The notes: generated by a model from the sequence alone, not told the origin. A DNA stretch of 35,517 nt from Perkinsus olseni (GCA_013115125.1 JABANN010000361.1:1-35517), one strand, 5' to 3'. Positions 1 through 13,863 are shown, counted from the stretch's first letter. Numbers and translations: made by a program.

Positions 1-118
1 TGCATGGGACAGCAGCTTCAGGGACATCGACGGCGGGTGAATGTGCGATCGTGTGCAACGATGCTTTAATTGAGGCCAAGCGGACGTAAACTCCATTTGA
101 GACAGATGTTTATCAGTT

Positions 119-1855
119 ATGAACCCTTATAGCACTCCTTATGATACCAATCGTTGGGGCTCCTCTCGTCCAAGCAACCCAAGGCCGGCCCCTATGGTCA
201 ACGCTACTGTATTAAGCGTCGGAGGCAGACCTGTCCAGGTAGTGGTGAAGGTGTGGTATACTATACGTTCGGCAGTCGGAGCGTGCGGGGCCTTTACGGG
301 CCAAGAGTTGAACTCGCCCTGCTCAGGGCTCCAGACCGTCTAATGGCGTCGTGTATGACATCAATGGCAACGTAGTCTCAACAGGCAGCGGTCCTTCGCC
401 TTATCCCACTGTCCTCGGGACCATCATACAGCCCTCAGCCCCTCCAGCGCCCCTGCAAGTACTGTCACTCAGGCTTGCTTGAGTTGGAATGCCATGCAGT
501 CCCCTCAGGTGCCTTTTTCCAACCCTCAGACGGGTGGCATTCCATCCGCCCCTTCAAATATGTCTCTATTGTACACTAGTTTTAAGGCAGAGGAGCATGC
601 CGAGTGCGCCGTCTGTTATGACGCGCTACCCGGTAAGGCCACTTGGAGCCCTCCCTGTTGATTACTTTTCTCTCAGGCAAAGTGAATGCTCCCGTGTGTG
701 TTCTCACCGGACCCGATGGACGCCGAGTCTGTCCTCACTATTTCCACGTTGATTGCGTCAATTACATGCTTTCCTCGGGCCAGAATCTATGCCCCTTATG
801 CAGGTAGTAGGGGCGGCGGAGAGGGTAGAGTACAGGCAGGGTGGTGGACCTCCCTCAGGACCCCCTACCGTGGGTATCTTCCCATCCCCGACATCGATCA
901 GGATCCAAAAGCTTGGTTCCGGGTAGGGCTCGGCCCGCCTCATCGCTCCCTTTTGCATGGCTGCGCTCAGGCTGTTGACCTAAACGGTGACGGCAAGCTG
1001 GACAAGCAGGAGGTCATGTTCGTTCTTAAGTCAACTTTGCCTATCAACTATCAGCGGCTCGGTAGTACAGAGGCTCTGGGGTGCCTGCGGGCGAGTCGGT
1101 CACTTTGCAGAGAAAGATTTCGATAAGTTGTTCCGGAGATGGGACGCCAGTGGTGATGGCTATATTCAGTACCGAGAGCTCATGGGCCCAGGAGGGCTGG
1201 TCAACTTCGTCAGGTGAGGAGCTGGGACTCGCAGTAGGGAGGTGGCAGCGGGCTCCATTCTTAGGAGCAACTTCAGAAGGAACACTAAGGACCTTGCTGG
1301 TGCTGTGGGGGCTATGCCCAGTCTGAGGAACGACAAGGCTGGCTGGTTCAAGTAAGCGTGGAGGCTTTTGATAGGGCAGTGTTGGTGAAGAGGTTGTCGA
1401 AGGTACTGGGATGAGGATGGCAATGGCGTATTGGATAAGGAGGAGGTCACAAGAGCCCTCATTAAGACCTTTCGGTGGCAGAGGGATTCTCTCGAACAGA
1501 ACTCGGTAATCCATCAGGCTGAGAGAGAGACAGAGTTTTCAAACGCTTCTTTCCGATCTTCAGACGGCCCGAATGGTGATCGATGCACTTTGGTCGGATT
1601 TCGACACCGATGGCGATGGTACGATCGACAGCAGGGAATTCTGCCGGTAATGAGGGCGGCTCAGCATCAGCCTCGAACCTCCGAGAACGGAGTATTTGGA
1701 TTCGAATCTGGGAGACTTGTAGTCCGAGTCGTGATTTGATGGGAGCTTGTATGAGGCTCGTTTCGGAGTGTGCCCTTCCGTGTCAAGATAGTGCTTTTCT
1801 CAGGTCCGGCTCGGGGCTGGCTGATACCTTTCTTGCTAATACGCCAGCTGCATGA
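119..1855 (+). CDS. RING finger protein with four EF-hands (spliced)
   Basis: Likely a calcium-responsive E3 ubiquitin ligase or scaffold; that role is inferred from domains. The spliced reading has a Pro/Ser/Gly-rich N-terminus, then a RING-like cluster (CAVC ... CPHYFHVDC ... CPLC) built from exons 500-632 and 677-803, then four 12-residue EF-hand loops: DLNGDGKLDKQE, DASGDGYIQYRE, DEDGNGVLDKEE and DTDGDGTIDSRE. All four keep the acidic first and last ligands and a glycine at position 6. Exons 119-238, 327-458, 500-632, 677-803, 859-922 and 971-1061 join in phase, and later exons run to a TGA at 1853-1855 after a phase-2 intron. The ATG at 119 lies 2 nt after a pyrimidine-preceded CAG. RING and EF-hands in one protein is an unusual pairing. 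The domain calls are firm; the exact 3' exon joins are less so. Confidence 0.82.
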
Positions 1856-2205
1856 CTGTCACTGATGCCTTGGAGAATTTTGTAATAGCGAGTAAAGTTC
1901 AATCTCACCCCAATATACCTTTTTTGACCTTACGTATGCACCAGTCGGGCAGACTCCGCTGTGGCGAGGCCATTGATGGCCCAAGTTGAATAACAATACT
2001 TGAGGCTTAGCTCCTTGGTCTGGAGTGTTGAGCAGGGCAGTTGCTCAATTGGGCGCCGTCATCTCCTTCGGTTCTGTGGATGATAATGAGTCTGACGGGA
2101 AGCATTGTCCGCATACTGGAGCCTTGTGACTAATACTTCTCAAATTGTGACCTACAGGTTGTGATTGTGGATCCTCATCGAGTTTCTTGTCCTATCTGAA
2201 TCGCC
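1856..2205. other. Intergenic, with probable acceptor AG before RPAC1
   Basis: No coding signal was recognised. A CTAAT motif followed by a pyrimidine-containing stretch and CAG ends near 2157, 48 nt before the next ATG. It could be a spliced-leader acceptor or the end of a 5'UTR intron. Confidence 0.4.
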
Positions 2206-4055
2206 ATGGCCCCTCCACCGACTAAAGAGAGCATCAAGCACAAGCACCGACGGATGGAGCTCACCTTGGAGGGCCCCTCCAACCCTCAGACGCCTGATGA
2301 TTCCGGAGTCTATGCCAGTATGGGCATTGATAACAGTTACGATAGGGAGGAGTTCCAGAGGAAGCTCAAGATGAAGGTAGTCCTGGCAGACTGAGTGTAG
2401 CAGCAGATCCGTGACGCAGGTCCAACGGGCGAGTGATGAGGTGGTAGAAGTGGACGTGGTGGGAATCGATCCCCCGATCGCCAACGCCCTGCGGAGGATA
2501 ATGATCGCTGAGATCCCCACCATTGCTATCGAGAAGTGCTATATCTACCAGAACACTGGAGTCATTCATGACGAGGTGGGAGCTAGCCCATTCAGTAGTA
2601 CTGCAGGCAGCCCTGGCAGGTCCTGGCGCACCGTCTCGGTCTGGTTCCGATCTACTGTGATATTGATTCCTTAAAGATGAGGGATGAGGATGCCCCACCA
2701 GAGCAAAGGGACGACGTCACTGACCGTAAGCCACCATGGCCATCCTAGGAGTACTTGTGGCGTCTTGCAAATGCTAGCCCGGTGCTCGGAATGGGAAATC
2801 GGTGCGGGGGAAGGTTTTGAGCTCTCTGTGTCCCCCTCAGCCGACACCTGGATTTGCTTCTCCTTGGAGAAGGTTTGCCCCCAGAATCACCCACCTAGGG
2901 AGTCTATGCCGGTGTATAGCGGAGACCTCAAGTGGGTGCCGCTCAATGCTGAGCAGGAGGAACGATATAAAGACGATGTAGGATGCTCGGGGTATCTTAG
3001 AAGATACTGCTTCCTAGAATCTTCGCTGTGCGCGCGATTGTGATTTCCTCAGCCGCCTCGTCCCGTTTATGATGATGTTCTCATCACGAAACTCCGCTGC
3101 GGTCAGGAGCTCGAGATCAAATGCTTCTGTTGCAAGGTAATAGTAGCGCTGGGCGAGGGTCGAAGCGGTGACGGTGTGTCCTTGTTAGGGAATCGGCAAG
3201 ACTCATGCTAAGTGGAGCCCCGTGTGCACCGCTACCTACAGGCTCATGCCTGATATAGTCCTCAAGGAGGTAAGGAGGGCTGCCTCTTGCAGTGTGGTGG
3301 GCCTGAGATTAGCATATGGATTAAACGCTAGGCAGCCTCTTCTCTGTTGTTGCGAATGGAGTGGTATGAGTGGTAGCTGCAAGCGAGTCTAGATTCTCGA
3401 TCCGGAGAAATGGGGAATAAGGTGTGTGTGTTCGAGAAGATAGGCTTGCGCATCTGAATAGCCATCTCAGCGTCCGAGACTAAAGTATATAAGGCACTCG
3501 AATGGATGCGTTAAGCGATTAGCAGATCAAAGTATCCTCCTCGTGTTCAGCCTATCGAGGGCGCTGAGGCGGAGAAGCTGAAGAAGGTTTGCCCGATGGG
3601 TGTGTTTGACGTAGAGGACGGCGCAGCTCTGGTGAAGAACCCCCGAGCATGCACGACGTGCCGACAGTGCATCGAGCCTGGCAATGGGTTTGGTATTGCG
3701 CCTCTTTGAATTCGTAGTGGTATCCCTGTCGTTTTCAGCTGACAAGGTGTCCCTCGGCAAACTGAAGGACCACTTCATCTTCACTGTCGAGTCGGTTGGG
3801 CAAATTCCAGCCCCCCAGATCTTCGCTCAGGTGCGCTGCTCCCTCATCGCTCAATTTGCTGATCTCGTGCTGCTTGTCAGGCGGCCGTTGTGATGCAGAA
3901 CAAGTGCCGTCTTGTTAAGAAGAGTCTCGAGGACCAAATGGGAAAGAAGACCACCCGTCAGGTGAGTAGAAGGGGGTGATCAGCCCTATATTGGGTATGG
4001 ACTTCAGGCTAAATCGTCAGAGGACGAGGCAGAGCCGATGGAGGTCGATGGCTGA
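2206..4055 (+). CDS. POLR1C: DNA-directed RNA polymerases I and III subunit RPAC1 (AC40)
   Basis: This is the alpha-like assembly subunit shared by RNA polymerases I and III in the nucleus. It pairs with RPAC2 to nucleate the enzymes that make rRNA, tRNA and 5S RNA. In order one can read the alpha-type dimerisation segment ([20 protein letters not shown]), the motif [19 protein letters not shown] formed across an intron at about 2576-2620, a middle domain with CFCCK and [14 protein letters not shown], and the ferredoxin-like cysteine cluster (VCPMGVFD ... [12 protein letters not shown]). The C-terminal dimerisation helix ends in an acidic tail, [11 protein letters not shown], with the TGA at 4053-4055. 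About ten exons join in phase. The start is the ATG at 2206, in a GCCATGG context. Length is about 340 residues, normal for the family. Confidence 0.93.
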
Positions 4056-4196
4056 GATGGGTAGCAGCGGCGAGGACTGCAGACGTAAACAACTTTACCA
4101 TCACGATTACTGGTACCTTACATTAGACGACCAACGAACCGATCGTTTCGACGTCCTGAGAGGGTTGATGTTGCGTTTATAATAACGCGAGTGCTG

Positions 4197-4210
4197 TGGA
4201 CCTCTTGCAG
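4197..4210 (+). promoter_or_regulatory. Probable trans-splice acceptor before the small membrane-anchored protein
   Basis: TGGACCTCTTGCAG ends 16 nt before the ATG at 4227. It is one of the clearest pyrimidine-plus-AG sites upstream of a gene start here. Confidence 0.45.
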
Positions 4211-4226
4211 CCCACTGGCATGTCCC

Positions 4227-4768
4227 ATGGCCTCTAAGGACACGTACAAGCTCGCCATTACAGCGTTGGCCTGTGCGGTGACGTCTGCCTTTACGTAAGG
4301 TGTGGTACTAGTGAGGGGACGGGAAATGATCTGGCCACAGATACAAGACCTATCAGGATGTATACGGCAATGGCGGCAAGAAGGAGGCTGATAAGTTTAT
4401 CGAGGTCCTCGATCCAGCGCTAGAACTAGTACGGTGGTGAAGGGACTGTAGGGCTCCTCACATGAAGGGAGCCAACTCTATTTCACGTGTCAATCGATTA
4501 TTGTGCCATCGCCATGAGTATAAAGGTGACCATTATCAAATCGTCTGCAACTTGCGTCTCTGTGGGCTGCTCTTCCCCTCAGCTCAAACCGAAGGCCTAC
4601 ACGCCCGAGGAGTTCCGACCCTCCCAGGAGTTCACGGGACCAGTGGAAGGTTTCGTTTTCAAAAGGGATAAGCTTGGTGTGGGATACTACAAGGATAAGG
4701 AGTTTGACGCTGTACTGCAGCCCGAGATCGAGGAGCAGAGGCGGCGACTGGCCGAGATGCCGCAGTAA
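4227..4768 (+). CDS. Small protein with N-terminal hydrophobic segment, unknown function
   Basis: There are three exons: 4227 to about 4294, then an exon from about 4342 that ends in LDPALEL, then 4582-4768. The protein is about 105 residues. It starts MASKDTYKLAITALACAVTS, a single hydrophobic stretch near the N-terminus that could be a membrane anchor or targeting segment. A charged, tyrosine-rich body follows with the stretch GFVFKRDKLGVGYYKD, ending in EEQRRRLAEMPQ. The phases at both introns fit (phase 2, then phase 0). A strong acceptor, CCTCTTGCAG, ends at 4210, 16 nt before the ATG. An ATG at 4220 is out of frame and stops quickly. I do not recognise the family, though the GVGYY pattern looks conserved rather than random. 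Confidence 0.72.
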
Positions 4769-4929
4769 TCATGTTTCTGTTGTGGTATGCTTGATGTTGT
4801 GGAGTTGGCTCTGGACTATCTCAGTGAGGGGGGCAGTGGCCATAGTAGCAGCGAAGCCGAAGGTCACATAAGGGGGCCGCTGTAGTGCGTGTGGTGCGTA
4901 GAGGTAACGCAACTGCCGCTCAGTTGATC

Positions 4930-5336
4930 ATGTCTGCCGACCCTACGACTGCTTCCTTCACGGCAGAGGCCTCTACTGGTAGCAGCAGTGCCGCTGCCAG
5001 GAAGCTTCCTCCCCCGAGCCGACCGAAGAAGTCCGAGAACCCCTCCGTCTTAGAGTCCCTCGGGATAGTTGTAGCGAAGGGCTCGAAGAAGCGCGTGAAG
5101 CTGGCGGCCAGCGAATCACGTCGAGTTAGAGTAACCCAGGTATCCTTCGCTGTGCGTCCTCGTAGTGGCGTGTCAGGCTCGCACCAAGGAGAGGACTGCT
5201 GAGGAGGAGAGTCGGATAGCAGTGCTTCGAGAAGAACGAGTACGGCAGAGAGCTGAGAAGGTAGAAAGAAACTGGCGCGTCCTCTCGCGTTGTCCAGCGC
5301 AAAGTTCCCAAGTATGTCAATAAGGGGTATCATTGA
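4930..5336 (+). CDS. Small basic, Ser/Ala/Lys-rich protein, unknown function
   Basis: This is a protein of about 115 residues in three exons. The N-terminal third is Ser/Ala/Pro-rich and probably disordered. A KKRVK basic patch follows, then a charged helix (ARTKERTAEEESRIAVLREE) and a compact basic end, KRKVPKYVNKGYH, before the TGA at 5334-5336. The first intron is phase 0 after RVRVTQ. The second is only about 38 nt; reading straight through it instead gives a different tail that stops near 5310. Composition suggests a nuclear or nucleolar protein, but no family is recognised. A GCCGCTCAG acceptor-like site ends 6 nt before the ATG. Confidence 0.65.
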
Positions 5337-5483
5337 CGATTTACTGAGAGAAATACTAGTTTTGAAATTGCTGCATGGTACATCGTGAACAATTTCATCC
5401 GAATTTTTCCGTTACTACGAGACGTCGATTGTAAAGCAGCAACCCTGCTGATACCCTGCTACATAGAAAGTCCCTGTAGCGTA

Positions 5484-5499
5484 GCTTCCTTTGCTTTAG
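5484..5499 (+). promoter_or_regulatory. Probable trans-splice acceptor before the ankyrin gene
   Basis: GCTTCCTTTGCTTTAG ends 9 nt before the ATG at 5509. The long pyrimidine stretch fits a strong 3' splice site with no upstream coding exon. Confidence 0.45.
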
Positions 5500-5508
5500 G
5501 AGCACCCA

Positions 5509-7579
5509 ATGAATTCATTATTCGCCGCGTGTCGCAGTAACGACTCGCTAACTATCGCCGACCTCATCGGCCACAAGGTGAGCCGTTCCCCTGCCCAATC
5601 GTTCTTCGGCCATCATCGGCACGGCATCGACTGCGTACAGCATCCGGGTTGGTCTTCTCGACCTTAAATTGCTGTCAGGAAGTCGGTGCCAATGTAAAGT
5701 ACCCTCACCCTATCGACGGCCTGGGCGTTGGTGCTGCCGCCATACACGTAGCCGCACAGTATGGCGCTACAGGGGCAGTCACTACTCTACTAGATGCAGG
5801 AGCGGACAAAGAACAGGTAGCGAGCCTGTGGGATTGAGCTTTCGTTGATGGTTACGGAGCCGACTTAGGTTACTGAGCAAGGGCAGACGGCTCTTCATGT
5901 CGCAGCTAAGCGGGGGCTCCCAGCCACTTGCCAGCTTTTGATCGCGAAAGGCGCCAACCTAGGGGTCAAGGACAGGTTCGGGTAAGCGGAGGGATCCTTG
6001 GTCTCGTCCAGTAGTCTTTGTGAGCGCCCCTCAGCTTTCGAGAATCTCCGTAAGCGTGTCCATTGTAGGTGTACTCCATTGGACTTGGCAAAGCGAGAGG
6101 AGCATCGCTCCAATTTTCATGCGGAAGTGGTGAAGTTACTGAAGAGGACAGTCAGTCAACGCCGGGAGGTACCGGCGGCGCCTGTCACAGGTGAGTGATG
6201 TTCCACGAGTGCTGTACGAATTGACGGTGTTGCTCGCAGGCCGGAAGAGAGCTCGGAGACGTCAAAAAGTTTATCAGTGGTTACGGCAGAGTTGTGTTGC
6301 AGTCAAGTGGTTGCAGAGGGGGCTTCGATTGCGAGTCAACCGGTTACGAAGAGCTTCCCGTGGCTCGGCCAGTTAGCTCATGCATATCAGGATTATAGCA
6401 GAACATGTGGTACTTTTAGTAGTGGTATAGGAGAAATCCTTCCTCATGCATCGACTGTCAATACATCTCCGGTCGGCTGCGAAACCGAAGAGGCCATCGA
6501 ACGTGGGAAAAGAGGCCTCGGGTCGCGGTTCTGCGGTAGGTCGAACGGCCTCTTTTTTTGCGGCGCTCAAGCGGCATAACTCTGCTGCTTTCTCACCGCT
6601 TGCTCGACCTTCAGCTATCGAGCATTACTAATGTAGAAGTTGCCAGGCAGATGAGAGCCGCGAGAGACAGAGCGGAGAAGAAGGCGCTGCCGAGGGAGGC
6701 AAAGCAGGAGGGTATGTCCCTGCCATATGTTAATGATTATGTCTCAACCTCAGCCCTGGCCGACCTGTGTGCATTGTACGAGGAGAGCCTCACAGCCACC
6801 CGTCGGCCACACTATAGTAGTTACGAGTTCTCTGAACTGGCTCTGACAGCGGCCAGGGCGCCGAGCGTTGGCGGTGCCGCTGAGGAAGTACTCCGGATGG
6901 TCTTAGAGGAAGTGGTCGATCGACGAGAGCCAGTGAACTGCCGTGGAAAACGTGAGCCAGATGGCAACTTTTCGGAGATGGAATTTTGAGTATGTCTTAG
7001 TTGGGCGAAGTACGTACGACTTGATCACTCGAGCTGCCAACGACCATACCTCCGCTCGTGCTGGCGGGGACTTCTCCGAGAACGTGCCGCTCAATCAAGG
7101 GTGGACTATGGTCAGTTTGAAGAATCTCACAGCGGGCTTTTGCAGCCCCAGAGGGTTGCGAATCATGGCAGAGAAATCTCTTGGAGGAAAGCTCATCGCT
7201 GAGTATGTCGGGGACCGAGTGGTAATAGAGCCATCAGAAGGGCGTCGGATATCCTGTACAGGTGCTGGCTTCCGAGGCCGCTGTTGAGCTCAGTAGCGGC
7301 CTGTCGGGCCGAGGAGCCGTACAGATGTTGACGGGTTTGTGCAACTACACGATGCATTATCCCAAGTTGGACGCTGAAGGGTCAGTATTGGCCACCGCGA
7401 TTACATTGGAAGGGTCGGCTGTAGGTACGAAGCCGTGAGCGTGGGAGTGTGGACTCGGCTGCTCGGCGTGGCGTCGCGACACTCAGTGACCGACCTTGCC
7501 CTCAGCGACTTCTCTATTCTATATCGAAAAGTACGTTTGGCCTCTTGAAGAGGCGGAGTATCAAGTCGCTGTCAGATAG
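5509..7579 (+). CDS. Ankyrin-repeat protein with uncharacterised C-terminal domain
   Basis: The protein starts MNSLFAACRSNDSLTIADLI, a typical ankyrin cap. Two full repeats follow (AAIHVAAQYGATGAVTTLL and TALHVAAKRGLPATCQLLIA) and a third, partial one (TPLDLAKREEHRS), separated by short introns whose phases match. After a variable, low-complexity linker (about 6190-6600, exon joins uncertain) comes a C-terminal region of about 230 residues. It includes GWTMVSLKNLTAGFCSPRG, KLIAEYVGDRVV, GRGAVQMLTGLCNYTMHYP and the end FYIEKYVWPLEEAEYQVAVR, with TAG at 7577-7579. Introns within this region join cleanly, so it is coding. I do not recognise the domain; SET was considered and lacks its motifs. 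An acceptor-like TTTGCTTTAG ends 9 nt before the ATG. Ankyrin repeats suggest a protein-protein interaction role. Confidence 0.75.
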
Positions 7580-8194
7580 CCGAGGTTTTACCACATCTCG
7601 ACCAAGGCAGTCGACACGACGTCGCCCGAGCTTCTGAGTGGCTGCTGATGTATGCAGAGGCCGTACCTGAGTGATAGACATGTTTCTTAACGTTTGCACT
7701 TCCCTACTCGAGTTTCGCAGTAACTTGTGATAGCAAATTCACTGATATTGTCGATTAGCAATAATATACCAGAGGCCATTGAGCTCGAGGCTGCCATTAT
7801 CAGCCCTTCCCTCAATCTAAAATGTCCAAAATCTCCAATCTTAATTTTGCATGGCGACACCTCATAAGATTTGACAACGTATCTTGGCATTGACATGTTG
7901 TTGGTAGGCCCACGTTTCTCTCATATCGTAGAAAAATGCTGAAAGGACGACCGAGTCAACTGAGTCAGTTTATCAACGATGATCGATGACGGGCATTTGA
8001 CCGATCATCGAATCAGAATTCATCGTGCTGTTATGCTATAGGTTTGAGATCTACAAGGACTTGACTAACATCATCTCCACTACGTGACACAAGACACCAG
8101 TTTTAAACTGACACTTATTCATCCTCATACCTATTCGTCTATTCAAGAGAAGGATATTTGACCAATACGGTTGGTTTTGTGAGAAACTACAAGA
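7580..8194. other. Convergent strand-switch region, no gene seen
   Basis: The five plus-strand genes end here and the minus-strand block begins. The stretch is AT-richer than its neighbours and should hold both 3'UTRs. An ATG-initiated reading frame of 69 codons (7687-7896, minus) has no family features and is not called. Confidence 0.45.
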
Positions 8195-8602
8195 CTAACA
8201 ATAGTAGGGTTCACCCTCACAGTCATCATCAGTAGGAGCGAAGCAAAGAGTGTTATCGTCCTTCTTGATAATGCCGAAGCAGACCTGGGGATCCTGCCAG
8301 GTCTTGCAGTAGGAGCCCCACTTAGAGTCGCGGCACTGCTCCATCTCATTGCAGACGTCCTGGCAAGTAGGCTCTGGCTCAGGGCAAGCAACCGGCTCCA
8401 AAGTATAGTCATCACAGGTGTCCTGCTCGGTGGGCTGGAAGCAGTAGCCATCATACTTGTGGTAGAGGCCGAAACAGACACCGTTGCCCTTGCAGTAGGA
8501 GCCGTACTTGGAGTCAGCGCAGGCAGGATGGCCATCGCAGATGTCCTGACAGTACTCGGCAACGGCCAAAGACAAGGCAGCGATAGTGAAGGCGATCTTC
8601 AT
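8195..8602 (-). CDS. Secreted Cys-rich protein with two tandem repeats
   Basis: This is an intronless 135-residue protein. The first 16 or so residues (MKIAFTIAALSLAVAE) form a clear signal peptide. The mature part is two homologous units of about 55 residues: CQDICDGHPACADSKYGSYC ... GVCFGLY ... GYCFQPT, then CQDVCNEMEQCRDSKWGSYC ... QVCFGII ... TLCFAPT, linked by a Pro/Glu stretch. The regular C-x3-C-x6-C-x7-C spacing predicts disulfides inside each unit. The ATG at 8602 was chosen because the signal peptide begins there; the frame runs further upstream but gives no signal. An acceptor-like CTATCAG lies 24 nt upstream. Small secreted Cys-rich proteins of this kind are typical of Perkinsus; the function is unknown. 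Confidence 0.86.
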   Translation of the reverse strand: MKIAFTIAALSLAVAEYCQDICDGHPACADSKYGSYCKGNGVCFGLYHKYDGYCFQPTEQDTCDDYTLEPVACPEPEPTCQDVCNEMEQCRDSKWGSYCKTWQDPQVCFGIIKKDDNTLCFAPTDDDCEGEPYYC

Positions 8603-9348
8603 AGTGCGGAAAGTAAAAATAGTCAACTGATAGAACGCCTCACATACAGCCTCAGGAGATGCGAGAAGCCGAATCACTCGTGATCTACTTGTGGCATACG
8701 CTGAGCAACTCCGGTTGAAGTACCATCCCGAAGTACCCCACGCTGCTTCGAAGTGCCGCAATAATTGCGTGCTAGCAGAGCTCCTAAGCTAGACGACTCG
8801 TCTTGGAGTTCTAGTGCATTACGTTTACTAACCCTGTGACCCGCGAAGAGCGATCAATGGAAAGCACAACGATGAACAAGATGTCATGACCGTCGCTCGC
8901 CCGAAACGCTGCGAAACGCCGTGCCGAGGGCGAATCTATTCGCACTCTGTATGATGCTCTCTCTTGCCCTCACACGAAAGAACTATACTCCGCACACGAG
9001 TGCAGTTTGAATGGCTCTTCGCTACTCAGCATATGTGACCATGAAACCGATCATACAGTGCTTAAACAGGTGACAACCCGAACTCGATATCGGTCTGGCA
9101 AGTACAGCCGAGTAAGCCGACATCCTCAATCGTGGCAAGTTAGTCACGAGTCGTCTACACATAACTCGCTGTATTCTCGCAATACCTCGCGCGGTAGGCC
9201 TCAAACGATGTCAAGTTCGCCGGGACGAAGATGCAATTGTAATTCCCCCCCACATGTATTGACAACAAGCTGGAAGAGAGCGACGTATGGTTGAAACATT
9301 TCTTCGAAAACATGGATAACTCGTCAAAAAAATCAGCTATGAATAACT
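8603..9348. other. Intergenic, no gene recognised
   Basis: This is the upstream region of the Cys-rich gene and the 3' flank of the FTHFS gene. Short open frames on both strands have no recognisable motifs. No repeats or RNA genes were seen. Confidence 0.4.
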
Positions 9349-12232
<2,884 letters not shown>

Positions 12233-12251
12233 GAACCGACGTGCACGCGTG

Positions 12252-12267
12252 CTGAGAAAAAAACTAC
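12252..12267 (-). promoter_or_regulatory. Probable trans-splice acceptor of FTHFS
   Basis: A run of seven T followed by CTCAG ends 19 nt before the ATG at 12232. This is consistent with a spliced-leader acceptor, though a conventional 5' intron acceptor cannot be excluded. Confidence 0.45.
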
Positions 12268-12537
12268 GAAGATGGATTAGCAAAAGGCGAAGCATTCCAT
12301 TGACTCGAGAATAAACCCGAATCAAGCGTCCCCACCCACAGCAAGCGCTGATCGGTTATCTGAACTCGAACGCTTCACGTGCAAGTCAGAGTAACTAGTG
12401 AGCACACAACGTATTCTATAACGCTTGACAGGGCGGCACGCCCTATTGAGGCACTCAAATCTTCCTCACAAAACTCCGGGACTAATTCATGGAAGACTCA
12501 ACACGATGCAAACGGTGAACGATAAGCAATTATACAC

Positions 12538-13468
12538 TCAACTGGGGTGCCGTTGAAGGCCTGATAATCGCGACTTCAGCCGCTGGTTTTCTCGGGCTAG
12601 TATGCTCATCTGCTCTCGGTAGAAGTCGAGCTTGCCATCGTCAGAGTTGGACGACCGGTCAACGGCTCGTGCTAATACCGATTCGTGACCATTGGCTTCA
12701 CGACGCCGAACTTTCATCGCCTGAAAAAGCATCACTGAGCGTCACGTATCGGTGATGCGCACGCGTGCAGAGCGTTCAATGGTCCTCACCGACCGTTACT
12801 TCAATTTCAACCTTCAATCGCGAATTCTCTGTTTTAGTCTGCTCGGCCTGCGCACGGGCTGTCTCTAGCTGATCCGAGAGGAGGCGGCGCTGGTTGTTAA
12901 GGACCATCTGACTCTCCGTCAATGAGCTGACCTGATCACATGCGTTAAATCTCCTCGCAAAATACCGTACAAGAGGGAAACGAGTTGTCACCTTCTTCTC
13001 CAACGCGGCCTTGTCCCGCCTAATGGTATTGAGTTCGGCATAGAGACTTGGAAGCTCCGAGTCGGCTGAGCCACGCCGTTGATTCGCGGCAGAGTTGGCG
13101 GTGTCATCAAGGATTGATGCGGGAGAGGACGGGCTCGCGCTGGCCATACCCCGCCCCGGTCCCGCAGTCGGCGATTGAATCCTTCGCTCGCCTGAGGAAA
13201 ATAAACTGTGCCTGATGAGAACTTAAGAGCTCCTACTTTCGCCACCAGGTCCATATAACTCCTCGTATGCTTTAACAGACTCTCTGTACAAACGCAGAGT
13301 GTCCTCTCGGCTGGGCTCTAGCTGTATCACCCGGTCGGGTGTCAGTCCCATTTTCTGTCGAAGTCGGAAATTGTCCAGAATCTCCTCCACAGTCAGGTCG
13401 GCCGTAGAAGAGGGCGGGCTACTAGTATCTGGTCCGTTCGGGAGGGCCCGACTGTCTTCATCAGTCAT
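12538..13468 (-). CDS. Coiled-coil protein, unknown function
   Basis: Four exons join in phases 1, 0 and 0 to give about 250 residues. The N-terminus is Ser/Pro/Asp-rich (MTDEDSRALPNGPD), then VEEILDNFRLRQKMGLTPDR and YRESVKAYEELYGPGG, then a disordered Ser/Ala linker. A long coiled coil follows (LPSLYAELNTIRRDKAALEK, SLTESQMVLNNQRRLLSDQL and AQAEQTKTENSRLKVEIE). The last exon ends FYREQMSILARENQRLKSRL and SGLQRHPS. The ATG at 13468 follows an acceptor-like TTCATCCAG by 14 nt. The heptad-rich part suggests a structural or centrosome/cytoskeleton role, but no family is recognised. Confidence 0.72.
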
Positions 13469-13863
13469 CGGCTCGTAAAAAACTGGATGAAGCCCATCGA
13501 CAACCCTGATTACGAGGTGAGCGCCGTAGGGCTCGGACTATGCAAATATTGGCCGGGCCCGTGACTCTCATTTCAAGGTCAACTCAACGCGTTCAGCAAG
13601 TAAATTCAAAAGCATCAAACTTGCTTGGGTTCGCAAGCTGACTGATGATTACGGAAAACGAATTGAATGCAAGGGAGCCCTCGCAGAGTACCTGAGTGTC
13701 GCAGCATATACAAAACCCTCGATGGTAACCCGAACCTTACGTTATTAATCAAAGTCAAACATAGTTGAATGGTATCAATGTTATACCGAGGGCTAAGATT
13801 GAGATACCTGATAAGCGGCATGGGGGAGGACCGAGAGGCCCCGTCCCGGGCTCCTTACGATGA
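13469..13863. other. Intergenic, nothing recognised
   Basis: This lies between two minus-strand genes and presumably holds the 5' region of the coiled-coil gene and the 3'UTR of the large charged protein. No coding or RNA signal was seen. Confidence 0.4.

Noticed and set aside
7000-7579. SET methyltransferase domain after ankyrin repeats
   Set aside because: Some short stretches resemble SET proteins, but the NHS and GEELTxDY motifs are absent.
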